A DNA stretch of 56,675 nucleotides from contig NZ_FNRM01000014.1 in NCBI RefSeq assembly GCF_900107845.1, positions 1 through 56,675 of the forward strand, given 5' to 3'. Position 1 is the stretch's first letter. Each line of letters begins with the position of its first letter. Under the pieces are notes generated by a model. That model was given only the letters and a program-made list of their open reading frames with translations. It was not told the origin of the DNA and made no database searches. This DNA is from Alkalimonas amylolytica (GTDB taxonomy: Bacteria > Pseudomonadota > Gammaproteobacteria > Enterobacterales > Alteromonadaceae). The position numbers and the translations under genes were made by a program. Shown here piece after piece: positions 43,352 to 51,533 of the stretch.

Positions 43352-44329
43352 TCAGTTCTGTTTTGGCTCAGGGTTCGATAAACGATAGACATAAGCCGTT
43401 AGGATATGCACCTTGTCCTCGCCCAAGGTATGGCGGAAGGCTGGCATTTCACCGTAGCGACCTTGCACCAGCGTTTCCGTCACGTCCGCAGCAGAGCCAC
43501 CATACAGCCAGATGTTGTTGGTCAGGTTCGGCGCACCGAATGGTAGGTTGTGCGCCACGCTGCCTTTACCATCATTGCCGTGGCACGCTGCACACATGGC
43601 AAACTTGGCCTGGCCGGCTTCGGCATCACGCTGATTCACAGTACGACCAGACAAGCTGAGCACAAAAGCGGTCATCTCACGAATACCTTGCTCACCCAGC
43701 GCATCTTTAAAGCCAGGCATAGCGGCTTTACGGCCATACAACAGGGTTTCTTTGATTTTGTCCGGCGTGCCGCCCCATTGCCAGTCGTTGTTGGTCAGGT
43801 TGGGGAAGCCCCGCTGACCGCGCGCATCCGAACCATGACACTGAGCACAGTTTTGCAGGAACAAGCGTTGACCAATGCGCAGTGCTTCCGGATCGTAAGC
43901 CAGATCCAGTACATCGCGCTCAGCGAATTGGCGGAATACCGGGCCATAGACCTCATCGGCACGGGCTATCTCGCGGTCCAGTTGCACATTCATGCCAGCT
44001 TCGCGGGCTGCAATGGTGGCTTGTTCCGACTCTTCCAGCGATAAAATGCCTTGATTCGAACTGGTCCAGTTCAAAAAGCCTTTGTAGTTACCAAGCCCTG
44101 GGTAAGCCGCCAAATAGAGCAGCGACCACGCCAGAGTGATGTAGAACATGTAAGTCCACCACTTCGGCAGAGGGTTGTTTAGTTCCGAGATGCCATCGTG
44201 TTCATGGCCAGTGGTTTCATCTTCAGACACACCGACGTAGTTTTTCAGGTTCCAGGTCAGCAGCACCAGGCAGCCAACCAGTACAACCAGCGTGAAAATG
44301 ATGATCCAAGCGCTCCAGAAGCTACTCAT
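43352..44329 (-). CDS. ccoP: Cytochrome c oxidase cbb3 subunit III (di-haem)
   Basis: 325 residues from ATG 44329. N-terminal helices (about 5-27 and 60-78) anchor the protein. Two Cys-x2-Cys-His haem c motifs, CAQCH in the first domain and CAACH in the second, with later Met ligands (AAMPGF, GEMPAF). It passes electrons from c-type cytochromes to CcoO/CcoN. It overlaps ccoQ by eight bases. Confidence 0.95.
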   Translation of the reverse strand: MSSFWSAWIIIFTLVVLVGCLVLLTWNLKNYVGVSEDETTGHEHDGISELNNPLPKWWTYMFYITLAWSLLYLAAYPGLGNYKGFLNWTSSNQGILSLEESEQATIAAREAGMNVQLDREIARADEVYGPVFRQFAERDVLDLAYDPEALRIGQRLFLQNCAQCHGSDARGQRGFPNLTNNDWQWGGTPDKIKETLLYGRKAAMPGFKDALGEQGIREMTAFVLSLSGRTVNQRDAEAGQAKFAMCAACHGNDGKGSVAHNLPFGAPNLTNNIWLYGGSAADVTETLVQGRYGEMPAFRHTLGEDKVHILTAYVYRLSNPEPKQN

Positions 44330-44510
44330 GATCGGACTCCTGTTTTTGTTTTTGTTCTGGCTTTGTTTGCTCCGGCTCATCATCGAACACCAGGTTCGCT
44401 GCTTCATCGAAGTCTTTTTTCCGGCCTTTGCCGTAGGCCCAGATAATCAGGCCAACAAAACCTACAAATAAAATGACGGTTAAAATGCTGTGTAAGGTTG
44501 CAAATTCCAT
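44322..44510 (-). CDS. ccoQ: Cbb3 oxidase accessory subunit CcoQ
   Basis: 62 residues from ATG 44510: one membrane helix followed by YGKGRKKDFDEAANLVFDD, the CcoQ signature, and a low-complexity acidic/Lys tail. A GTG three codons upstream overlaps the ccoO end. Stabilises the complex under oxygen in other bacteria. Confidence 0.9.
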   Translation of the reverse strand: MEFATLHSILTVILFVGFVGLIIWAYGKGRKKDFDEAANLVFDDEPEQTKPEQKQKQESDHE

Positions 44511-44515
44511 CGTAA

Positions 44516-45127
44516 TCACTTCAAGTGTGTGCCCAGTGATTGCAGGTAGGCAATCAGAGCATCCATTTCAGTTTTACCTTGAACGGCTGCGGCTGCACCG
44601 GCAATATCTTCGTCGGTGTAGGGCACGCCAAGGCTTCGGAAAATCTCGAGCTTACGGGCGGTATAGCGGCCATCCAGCACACGATCAGCTAACCAAGGGT
44701 AGGCCGGCATATTGGATTGAGGCACTACCGAGCGTGGGTCCATCATGTGGGCATAGTGCCAGTCGTCGCTGTAGCGGCCACCAACACGGGCCAGATCCGG
44801 GCCAGTCCGCTTCGAACCCCACAAGTGTGGGTGTTCCCAGACATGCTCACCGGCAACCGAATAGTGGCCATAACGCTCCACTTCTGAACGGAAAGGTCGG
44901 ATCATCTGGCTGTGGCAGTTATTACAACCTTCACGGATATAAATATCCCTGCCTTCCATTTCCAGTGCGGTATAAGGACGTAGCCCATGCACTGGGGTGG
45001 TGGTTTCTTCCAGATACATCAGGGGTGTAATCTGTACCAGGGTACCAAAGCTGATGGCGATGATGGTAAAGATACCCAGCAAGCCAACACTTTTCTCAAT
45101 TTTTTCGTGATGATTTTTATTCGACAT
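44516..45127 (-). CDS. ccoO: Cytochrome c oxidase cbb3 subunit II (mono-haem)
   Basis: 203 residues from ATG 45127 with AAGGAGCGAGCA upstream. N-terminal membrane helix (about 12-38), then [14 protein letters not shown] with the haem c motif and [12 protein letters not shown] with the axial Met. Its length matches CcoO. It lies ten bases after ccoN. Confidence 0.95.
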   Translation of the reverse strand: MSNKNHHEKIEKSVGLLGIFTIIAISFGTLVQITPLMYLEETTTPVHGLRPYTALEMEGRDIYIREGCNNCHSQMIRPFRSEVERYGHYSVAGEHVWEHPHLWGSKRTGPDLARVGGRYSDDWHYAHMMDPRSVVPQSNMPAYPWLADRVLDGRYTARKLEIFRSLGVPYTDEDIAGAAAAVQGKTEMDALIAYLQSLGTHLK

Positions 45128-45137
45128 TGCTCGCTCC

Positions 45138-46568
45138 TTAGGCCACAGCTTCAGCAACAGGCTTCAGAGAGTGGTTCTCTGCACGCAGGGTTTTGTAGGC
45201 GTTGTATGCCATAACAAACATACCCACCAGCACAAAGACACCGCCTATAAAGCGCATCAGGTAGAACGGCATAGAGGCTTCAACACTCTCAACGAAACTG
45301 TAAGTCAGGGTGCCGTCGGTATTCACTGCACGCCACATCATGCCCTGCATAATACCGGAGATCCACATGGCAACGATGTAGAGCACCACGCCAATAGTAT
45401 GCAGCCAGAAATGCGTATTGATCAGTTTAATGCTGTACATCCGACCTTGATTGAACAGGGTAGGGATCAGGTAATAGGTGGCACCTATGGTGATCATGGC
45501 AACCCAGCCCAAAGCGCCGGAATGCACGTGCCCAACAGTCCAGTCGGTGTAGTGCGACAACGCATTCACGGACTTGATCGCCATCATTGGGCCTTCAAAG
45601 GTCGACATGCCGTAGAACGACAGAGATACAATCAGGAAACGCAAAATCGGGTCAGTTTTCAGTTTATGCCAGGCACCTGACAGCGTCATGATCCCGTTGA
45701 TCATACCACCCCAGCTAGGCACAAACAGAATAACAGACATCACCATACCCAGCGACTGCGTCCAGTCTGGCAAGGCGGTGTAGTGCAGGTGGTGAGGGCC
45801 AGCCCAGATATAGAGCGCAATCAGTGCCCAAAAGTGCACAATCGACAAACGGTACGAATACACCGGACGACCCGCTTGTTTAGGCACAAAGTAGTACATC
45901 ATCCCTAAGAAGCCCGCGGTCAGCAGGAAGCCTACGGCGTTATGGCCGTACCACCACTGAATCATCGCATCGACAGCACCGGCATAAATGGAGTAGGATT
46001 TCACCAGGTTCAGTGGAATCACCATATTATTCACCAGATGCAGTGCCGCCACGGTAATAATGAAAGCACCATAGAACCAGTTGGCCACATAAATATGGCT
46101 GGTCTTACGCTTTACCAGGGTGCCAAAAAATACCACTGCAAACGATACCCAAACCACGGTAATCAGAATATCAATGGGCCACTCCAGCTCAGCGTATTCT
46201 TTTGATTGCGTGATGCCAAGTGGCAGGGTGATGGCAGCCAGTACAATCACCGTTTGCCAGCCCCAGAAGGTGAACATAGCCAGCTTTTCCGCAAAGAGCC
46301 GGACCTGACAGGTGCGTTGCACGATGTAATAAGCAGTCCCCATCAAGGCACTGGTACCAAAAGCGAAAATGACCGCATTGGTATGAAGAGGACGGAGACG
46401 GCTGTAAGTCAGCCATGGAATGTCAAAGTTCAGGGCAGGCCAATACAATTGGGCTGCAATCAGTACACCTACCGCCATACCGACAATGCCCCAAAGGATG
46501 GTAGCAAGGGTAAAGAGGCGGACAACGCTATAGTTGTAGTCAACTTCTAACGATTTAGTCTGGCTCAT
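45138..46568 (-). CDS. ccoN: Cytochrome c oxidase cbb3 catalytic subunit I
   Basis: 476 residues from ATG 46568; upstream codons would add a polar, non-homologous extension. Twelve membrane helices. Haem-copper oxidase His ligands can be located in [39 protein letters not shown] and [14 protein letters not shown]. It is the high-affinity terminal oxidase core for microaerobic respiration. First gene of ccoNOQP. Confidence 0.96.
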   Translation of the reverse strand: MSQTKSLEVDYNYSVVRLFTLATILWGIVGMAVGVLIAAQLYWPALNFDIPWLTYSRLRPLHTNAVIFAFGTSALMGTAYYIVQRTCQVRLFAEKLAMFTFWGWQTVIVLAAITLPLGITQSKEYAELEWPIDILITVVWVSFAVVFFGTLVKRKTSHIYVANWFYGAFIITVAALHLVNNMVIPLNLVKSYSIYAGAVDAMIQWWYGHNAVGFLLTAGFLGMMYYFVPKQAGRPVYSYRLSIVHFWALIALYIWAGPHHLHYTALPDWTQSLGMVMSVILFVPSWGGMINGIMTLSGAWHKLKTDPILRFLIVSLSFYGMSTFEGPMMAIKSVNALSHYTDWTVGHVHSGALGWVAMITIGATYYLIPTLFNQGRMYSIKLINTHFWLHTIGVVLYIVAMWISGIMQGMMWRAVNTDGTLTYSFVESVEASMPFYLMRFIGGVFVLVGMFVMAYNAYKTLRAENHSLKPVAEAVA

Positions 46569-46759
46569 ATCGAGTTCCACTGCAGTTTCGCTGGTTACAA
46601 AATATCCACTTGCGGGAAGTGGCCCTTTTTTTATCACTCAAAGCCGATACACACGTCACTGTGCAGTACCCACTTTGGGCTATTCTGGGTGCGGATGATA
46701 AAGTTTTCACTTTGCAAAAGATAGTTGAATCCGCCGCTTTTATGATTTAGAACAAAGTC

Positions 46760-46780
46760 CTTGTTTACTAAGTAAACAAG
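46760..46780. promoter_or_regulatory. Perfect 21-bp palindrome upstream of ccoN
   Basis: Half-site CTTGTTTACT, a central A and the exact inverse half-site. It lies in the 273 bp region between ccoN and the lipoprotein gene at 46842, without the T-run of a terminator. It looks like the operator of a dimeric regulator. It is not the FNR consensus TTGAT-N4-ATCAA. Confidence 0.6.
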
Positions 46781-46841
46781 TGTAGGTTATCTTGGCCGTC
46801 TTGCTGTATTCGATGTAGAATCAGCTGCCTTTCTTTAGCAA

Positions 46842-47270
46842 ATGGGCTTGGTACCATCCATGGTGAATGCCACACAGCTTCGTGTATGCATATTGTTATG
46901 CTGTATCTTAAATGCAATAGGCTGCCAACCAGCGCAAGTGACTGATCAATCCGAGCTTTTGCTCTATGATAGCACAGCAAAGCAGCTGTCGATAAGCCCT
47001 GCCAGCATTCCTGTCGAATCAATTCTTACTTTACAGCTGCAATCGGTGGAAGCTATTGCTGCCATCACAGCGGAGGTGACGGGTGTTTCCATGTACATGG
47101 GCCGAGTGCCTATTCGCTTTCGTCAAATCGAAGCAAGCTTATGGCAGGCAGAGTTTTTACTAGGGGCCTGTACCGATCCTAATATGAAGTGGCGATTGGA
47201 GCTGCACATACAATACACGGATGGTCGTGAACAGCTGATTACGGAGCTGTTTCAAAGCAGCTGGCGTTAA
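46842..47270 (+). CDS. Small lipoprotein of unknown function
   Basis: 142 residues with a lipoprotein signal (VCILLCCILNAIGC) of which the last Cys (28) is the likely lipid site; an ATG at 46860 is an alternative start. The mature part is beta-rich and lacks known motifs. Divergent from ccoN across the palindrome, and its 3' end overlaps the mutarotase gene by four bases on the opposite strand. A link to respiration is only positional. Confidence 0.65.
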   Translation: MGLVPSMVNATQLRVCILLCCILNAIGCQPAQVTDQSELLLYDSTAKQLSISPASIPVESILTLQLQSVEAIAAITAEVTGVSMYMGRVPIRFRQIEASLWQAEFLLGACTDPNMKWRLELHIQYTDGREQLITELFQSSWR

Positions 47271-48121
47271 CCGCGGCTTGCTGGGCTGCGAGAAAGGGTT
47301 TGTCTGAGCTGCAAAGGAGCCGCTTGCCAGTCGAGCCGGGTCGTTTCCACACAAACAAACTGCTGATAACCATCATCCGCTACGTCTTTTAAAGCACGGC
47401 TTTTGGCTGCAGCAGGATTCCACAGCACCGAGCTGTCATGGCCTGATTGCTGCAGATAGACCCTTTGGCCAGCATCCTGCAGCAACAGCTTTGTTCCAGC
47501 TTGCAGGTAGATGCGATCGGTTTCCCCCTCCAGGCGGGCCGGCTCGCAGCCATCTTTGCGCGTTTGCTGGCTGACTTTATCCAGATAATGAGTACCAAGA
47601 CCACGAACGCTCAATTGCTCCAGCTGATTGAGGCGAAAGTAACTGTGCAAAGCCGCCTGTTGCGGCAGTGCCTGGTCACAGCTTAACGTGATCTGCAGCG
47701 TATCCTGGTTCAAACAGACGTTAAGTCGCAGTTCGGTTGGGGTAGCACAGTGCGGTAAGTCAGTAAAAAGGCAGTGCAGTGTGAGTGAAGCGAAGGTTTC
47801 GGTACACTGTTGTTGTTTCAGTTGCCAGTGGCGGGTTCGGGCAAAGCCATGCGCTGGCTGTGAAGTAGCGTCAGGAATAACCGCGGGATCAGCCGGCCCA
47901 AACCAGGGCCAGCACAGCGGGATACCACCACGAATGGCTTGTTGCTGCCAGTTTGCCTTGGGCGATAACCATAACAGTTCATCGCCAGGACTTGGTTGGT
48001 AAGACAACAGCTGGGCACCATAGCTGCTGATAACCGCACTGGCAGCTCCAAACTGCAACTGCCAGCAAGGCAAGTCGGTCAGATGGGCAAAACCATGCTG
48101 TTGCCGGATGCTGCCTGGCAT
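47267..48121 (-). CDS. D-hexose-6-phosphate mutarotase (YeaD-like)
   Basis: 284 residues. Aldose-1-epimerase fold with GAQLLSYQPSPGDELLWLSP, GIPLCWPWFGPAD, HGFARTRHWQL with catalytic His, and ALHSYFRL with the second His. C-terminal FVCVETTR is a family motif. It interconverts anomers of hexose 6-phosphates. It sits 13 bases after gapA in the same operon, as gapA-yeaD does in enterobacteria. Confidence 0.9.
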   Translation of the reverse strand: MPGSIRQQHGFAHLTDLPCWQLQFGAASAVISSYGAQLLSYQPSPGDELLWLSPKANWQQQAIRGGIPLCWPWFGPADPAVIPDATSQPAHGFARTRHWQLKQQQCTETFASLTLHCLFTDLPHCATPTELRLNVCLNQDTLQITLSCDQALPQQAALHSYFRLNQLEQLSVRGLGTHYLDKVSQQTRKDGCEPARLEGETDRIYLQAGTKLLLQDAGQRVYLQQSGHDSSVLWNPAAAKSRALKDVADDGYQQFVCVETTRLDWQAAPLQLRQTLSRSPASRG

Positions 48122-48134
48122 CAGTGCTATCCTG

Positions 48135-49139
48135 TTATTTCATCATCTGGACGGTGTTGTCCAGCATGCGGTTGCTAAAGCCCCACTCATTGTCGTACCA
48201 GGACATCACTTTGACCAGACGACCATTGACCCGGGTTTCGCTGGCATCAAAGATAGACGACATTGGATTGTGGTTAAAATCGACTGAGACCAGTGGTAAA
48301 TCGTTCACTGCCAGTGCTTCATTTAATGGCGACGTTGCCGCAGCCTTACGGATGATATCGTTGACCTCCTCGATGCTGGTGTTGCGACCGGCGATAAAGC
48401 ATAAATCCACCAGGGAAACGTTCAGGGTAGGGACCCGTACCGCCAAACCATCAAATTTACCCTGCAGTTCAGGTACCACCAAACCAACAGCTGCCGCGGC
48501 GCCGGTTTTGGTAGGGATCATCGACATAGCCGCAGCCCGGGCACGCCGGACATCGGTATGGTACACATCGCTTAACCGTTGATCGTTGGTGTAGGCATGG
48601 ATGGTGGTCATCAGGCCGGATTCAATGCCAAGTGCATCATTCAACGGCTTGGCAATAGGAGCCAGGCAGTTGGTGGTGCAGGATGCATTGGAAATAATGG
48701 TCATATCCGGGGTAATGATGTCGTGGTTGACCCCATAGACAATGGTTGCATCCACATTTTTAGCCGGGGCTGAAATAATGACTTTTTTGGCGCCGGCTTC
48801 CAGGTGGGCCCCAGCGGTCTTGCGATCTGTGAACAGGCCGGTACATTCCAGCACCACGTCTACCTGTAGTTCTTTCCATGGCAAATTAGCTGGGTTACGC
48901 TCACTTAAAGTACGGATCTCATCTTTATTGACGAAAATCGCGCTGTCAGAATGTTCAACCTGAGCCGGAAAAATACCATGAGCTGTGTCATACTTCAGCA
49001 GGTGCGCATTGATGGCGGCATCGCCTAAATCATTGATCGCGACAATTTTAATGTCGTACGACTTATTCGTTTCATACAGAGCCCGTAAGATATTACGGCC
49101 GATACGGCCAAAACCGTTAATAGCAACACGAATGGTCAT
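48135..49139 (-). CDS. gapA: Glyceraldehyde-3-phosphate dehydrogenase
   Basis: 334 residues. Rossmann [10 protein letters not shown] at the N-terminus, Asp37 in VAINDLGD suggesting NAD use, catalytic Cys154 in [19 protein letters not shown], and [13 protein letters not shown] near the end. AGGGGTG ribosome site. The promoter region holds two HexR-like boxes shared with divergent malQ. Confidence 0.95.
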   Translation of the reverse strand: MTIRVAINGFGRIGRNILRALYETNKSYDIKIVAINDLGDAAINAHLLKYDTAHGIFPAQVEHSDSAIFVNKDEIRTLSERNPANLPWKELQVDVVLECTGLFTDRKTAGAHLEAGAKKVIISAPAKNVDATIVYGVNHDIITPDMTIISNASCTTNCLAPIAKPLNDALGIESGLMTTIHAYTNDQRLSDVYHTDVRRARAAAMSMIPTKTGAAAAVGLVVPELQGKFDGLAVRVPTLNVSLVDLCFIAGRNTSIEEVNDIIRKAAATSPLNEALAVNDLPLVSVDFNHNPMSSIFDASETRVNGRLVKVMSWYDNEWGFSNRMLDNTVQMMK

Positions 49140-49166
49140 AGAGCACCCCTTGGTTAAACGTTATTT

Positions 49167-49181
49167 TGTAGTAAAATTACA
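49167..49181. promoter_or_regulatory. HexR-like operator 1
   Basis: TGTAGTAAAATTACA fits the HexR pattern TGTAATWWWATTACA with one substitution. It lies 28 bp upstream of the gapA start. HexR is known in gammaproteobacteria to control gap, Entner-Doudoroff and related genes. Confidence 0.65.
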
Positions 49182-49229
49182 TTATTTGGCGAAATATTCA
49201 AGCGATAAATGCAGTTGCATACGAATTCT

Positions 49230-49244
49230 TGTAATTAAATAACG
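49230..49244. promoter_or_regulatory. HexR-like operator 2 (weaker)
   Basis: TGTAATTAAATAACG matches the left half of the HexR pattern perfectly and the right half partly. It lies 60 bp upstream of malQ. Confidence 0.4.
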
Positions 49245-49304
49245 CAAAAAGCCTGAATTCAGAGTATTCTCAGCATAGCAAAGAAAATAAGCAGGAAGGA
49301 CGCC

Positions 49305-51497
49305 ATGAATAAAGCGCTCGTACAGCAGGCTTTGGAATTTGCCGGCATTGAAGCCAGTTACACCGATGCCTATGGCCAGTTGCTTCACGTCACTGAAGCC
49401 AATCTATTGGCCTTACTGGCTGCGCAAGGCTTTGATGTCTCGGATGAAGCAAGCCTGAGCCAGAGTTTGCAGCAACAACAGCAAGCACTGTGGCAACAAC
49501 TTTTAGTGCCGGTCTCGGTGCAGCAGCAAGATCAGCCACTGCATCTTGAGCTGCGTGTGCCGCTGGCGCTGGCCAATGAGGTACTGAAACTGAATCTCAT
49601 CACTGAAGCGGGAAAGCAGCATCGTTTTTCGCTCACACCGGTCGATGGGGAGCTGCTGCAGGTCTATCAGCACGATGAACAGGAATACCATCTTTACCAG
49701 CATGCCATCACGGTCCATCTTGAACCAGGCTATCACCGGCTGCGGGTGACCAGTCCGGCAGCGCTGAAGTGCGAGCAGTCGCTCATTGTGACACCGGTCC
49801 GCTGTTTTCAGCCAGCTGCTTTTGCTGATAACAAGCAATGGGGGGTCAGTGTCCAGCTTTATGGTTTGCGCTCAGAGCGCAACTGGGGTATTGGCGACTT
49901 TGGTGATTTGCAACAGCTGCTGCAATTGTTGGCCGGGCAGGGTGCAGACTTTGTTGGCCTGAATCCGATCCATGCGCTGTACCCGGCTATGCCGGAACAT
50001 GCCAGCCCTTACAGTCCTTCTTCCCGGCGTTGGCTCAATTGCATTTATCTTGATGTGACTGCTATGCCAGGTTATACCGAATCTGCTGAATGTCAGCAAC
50101 GGGTCAATGCGCCTGCTTTTAAAGAGCAGCTGGCTGAACAGCGTAATCGCGACTGGGTCGATTACAGCGCCGTGATGCAGTTAAAGTTGCCGGTGATGCA
50201 CGATTTGTATCAGTGGTTTGTTGAGCATGCCAAGGCGGATGAACAAGCCGCATTTGCCGATTTTAAGCAGGCTGGCGGCGATAGTTTGTACCAGCAGTCC
50301 TTGTACGATGCTTTGCATGGCCATTTGTATGCCCAAAGTAGCCAGCACTGGGGTTGGCCGAGTTGGCCGCAGGAGTACAAAGATCCAGCCTCTGCTGCGG
50401 TCAAAGCCTTTGCGAAAGAGCAGGCCAGTGCGCTGGATTTTTATGCGTACCTGCAGTTTTGTGCTGATCGGCAGTTAGCAGCGGCCCAGCATGCGGCCAA
50501 AGAGGCAGGTATGTTGCTGGGTATTTATCGTGATTTGGCGGTTGGAGTCAGTGAAGCCTCAATGGACATTTGGGCTAACCCGGACCTGTATTGCCGTGAT
50601 GCCAGTATCGGAGCCCCTCCGGATCCGTTGGGACCGCAGGGCCAAAACTGGGGCTTACCGCCGATGTCGCCCTTGCCGTTGTTTCAGCAAGGCTACCAAC
50701 CATTTATTGACCTGCTACGGAGCAATATGCAGCATGCTGGTGCACTTCGCATCGATCATGTGATGGCTTTGCTGCGACTATGGTGGGTGCCCAAAGTCGC
50801 TGAAGATGCGCGGGGCGGGGCTTATCTGTATTACCCGATCATGGACTTGCTGGGCATTTTAGCACTGGAGAGTCAGCGCAATCAGGTGCTGGTGATAGGG
50901 GAGGATCTCGGCACTGTACCGGATGGCATTCGCGATTTGTTGCAGCAGCACGGCGTCTATTCGTACCGGGTGTTTTTCTTTGAGCAGGCCGAAGATGGCG
51001 GATTTATTTCCCCGGCCCATTACCCACAGCAGGCGATGGCCACCCTTTGTACTCATGACTTACCAACGCTGATAGGGTTTTGGCATTGCGATGATTTAAA
51101 GCTTGGCGAGCAGCTTGGCCTCTATCCGGATTCGGCCCAATTGCAGCAGTTGTTTGAGCAGCGCCATCGCAACAAGCAACGCATTCTGGATTCTCTGCAC
51201 GGCCATGGTGTCTTACCACAGGATTATCCAAGTCAAGTCGACCAGGTGGGGATGGAGCCGGTATTGGCCCGGGCCTTGCAATTACACCTGGCAAAAGGAC
51301 AGAGCCAGTTACTGTGTTTGCAGCTGGAAGACTGGATGCAAATGACCCAACCGGTGAATGTACCTGGCACCAGCGACGAGTACCCGAACTGGCGGCGTAA
51401 GCTCAGCCAGACACTCGAGCAGCTGGCAGAGCAGCCTGACCAACTGGCGTTGATGCAACAACTTAGCCAGGCCCGGCGTGACTGGCTTTATCAGTAA
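49305..51497 (+). CDS. malQ: 4-alpha-glucanotransferase (amylomaltase)
   Basis: 730 residues, the long MalQ form of gammaproteobacteria. WGVSVQLYGLRSERNWGIGDFGDL marks the barrel start, then SPYSPSSRRWLN. GALRIDHVMALLRLWW holds the nucleophile Asp, VLVIGEDLGTVPDGI the acid/base Glu, and TLCTHDLPTLIGFW the third acidic residue. It disproportionates maltodextrins. GGAAGGACGCC ribosome site; first gene of malQ-glgB-glgX. Confidence 0.94.
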   Translation: MNKALVQQALEFAGIEASYTDAYGQLLHVTEANLLALLAAQGFDVSDEASLSQSLQQQQQALWQQLLVPVSVQQQDQPLHLELRVPLALANEVLKLNLITEAGKQHRFSLTPVDGELLQVYQHDEQEYHLYQHAITVHLEPGYHRLRVTSPAALKCEQSLIVTPVRCFQPAAFADNKQWGVSVQLYGLRSERNWGIGDFGDLQQLLQLLAGQGADFVGLNPIHALYPAMPEHASPYSPSSRRWLNCIYLDVTAMPGYTESAECQQRVNAPAFKEQLAEQRNRDWVDYSAVMQLKLPVMHDLYQWFVEHAKADEQAAFADFKQAGGDSLYQQSLYDALHGHLYAQSSQHWGWPSWPQEYKDPASAAVKAFAKEQASALDFYAYLQFCADRQLAAAQHAAKEAGMLLGIYRDLAVGVSEASMDIWANPDLYCRDASIGAPPDPLGPQGQNWGLPPMSPLPLFQQGYQPFIDLLRSNMQHAGALRIDHVMALLRLWWVPKVAEDARGGAYLYYPIMDLLGILALESQRNQVLVIGEDLGTVPDGIRDLLQQHGVYSYRVFFFEQAEDGGFISPAHYPQQAMATLCTHDLPTLIGFWHCDDLKLGEQLGLYPDSAQLQQLFEQRHRNKQRILDSLHGHGVLPQDYPSQVDQVGMEPVLARALQLHLAKGQSQLLCLQLEDWMQMTQPVNVPGTSDEYPNWRRKLSQTLEQLAEQPDQLALMQQLSQARRDWLYQ

Positions 51498-51533
51498 ACC
51501 ATGTGAATAACGGATAACGAAAAAGGAAGCAGG

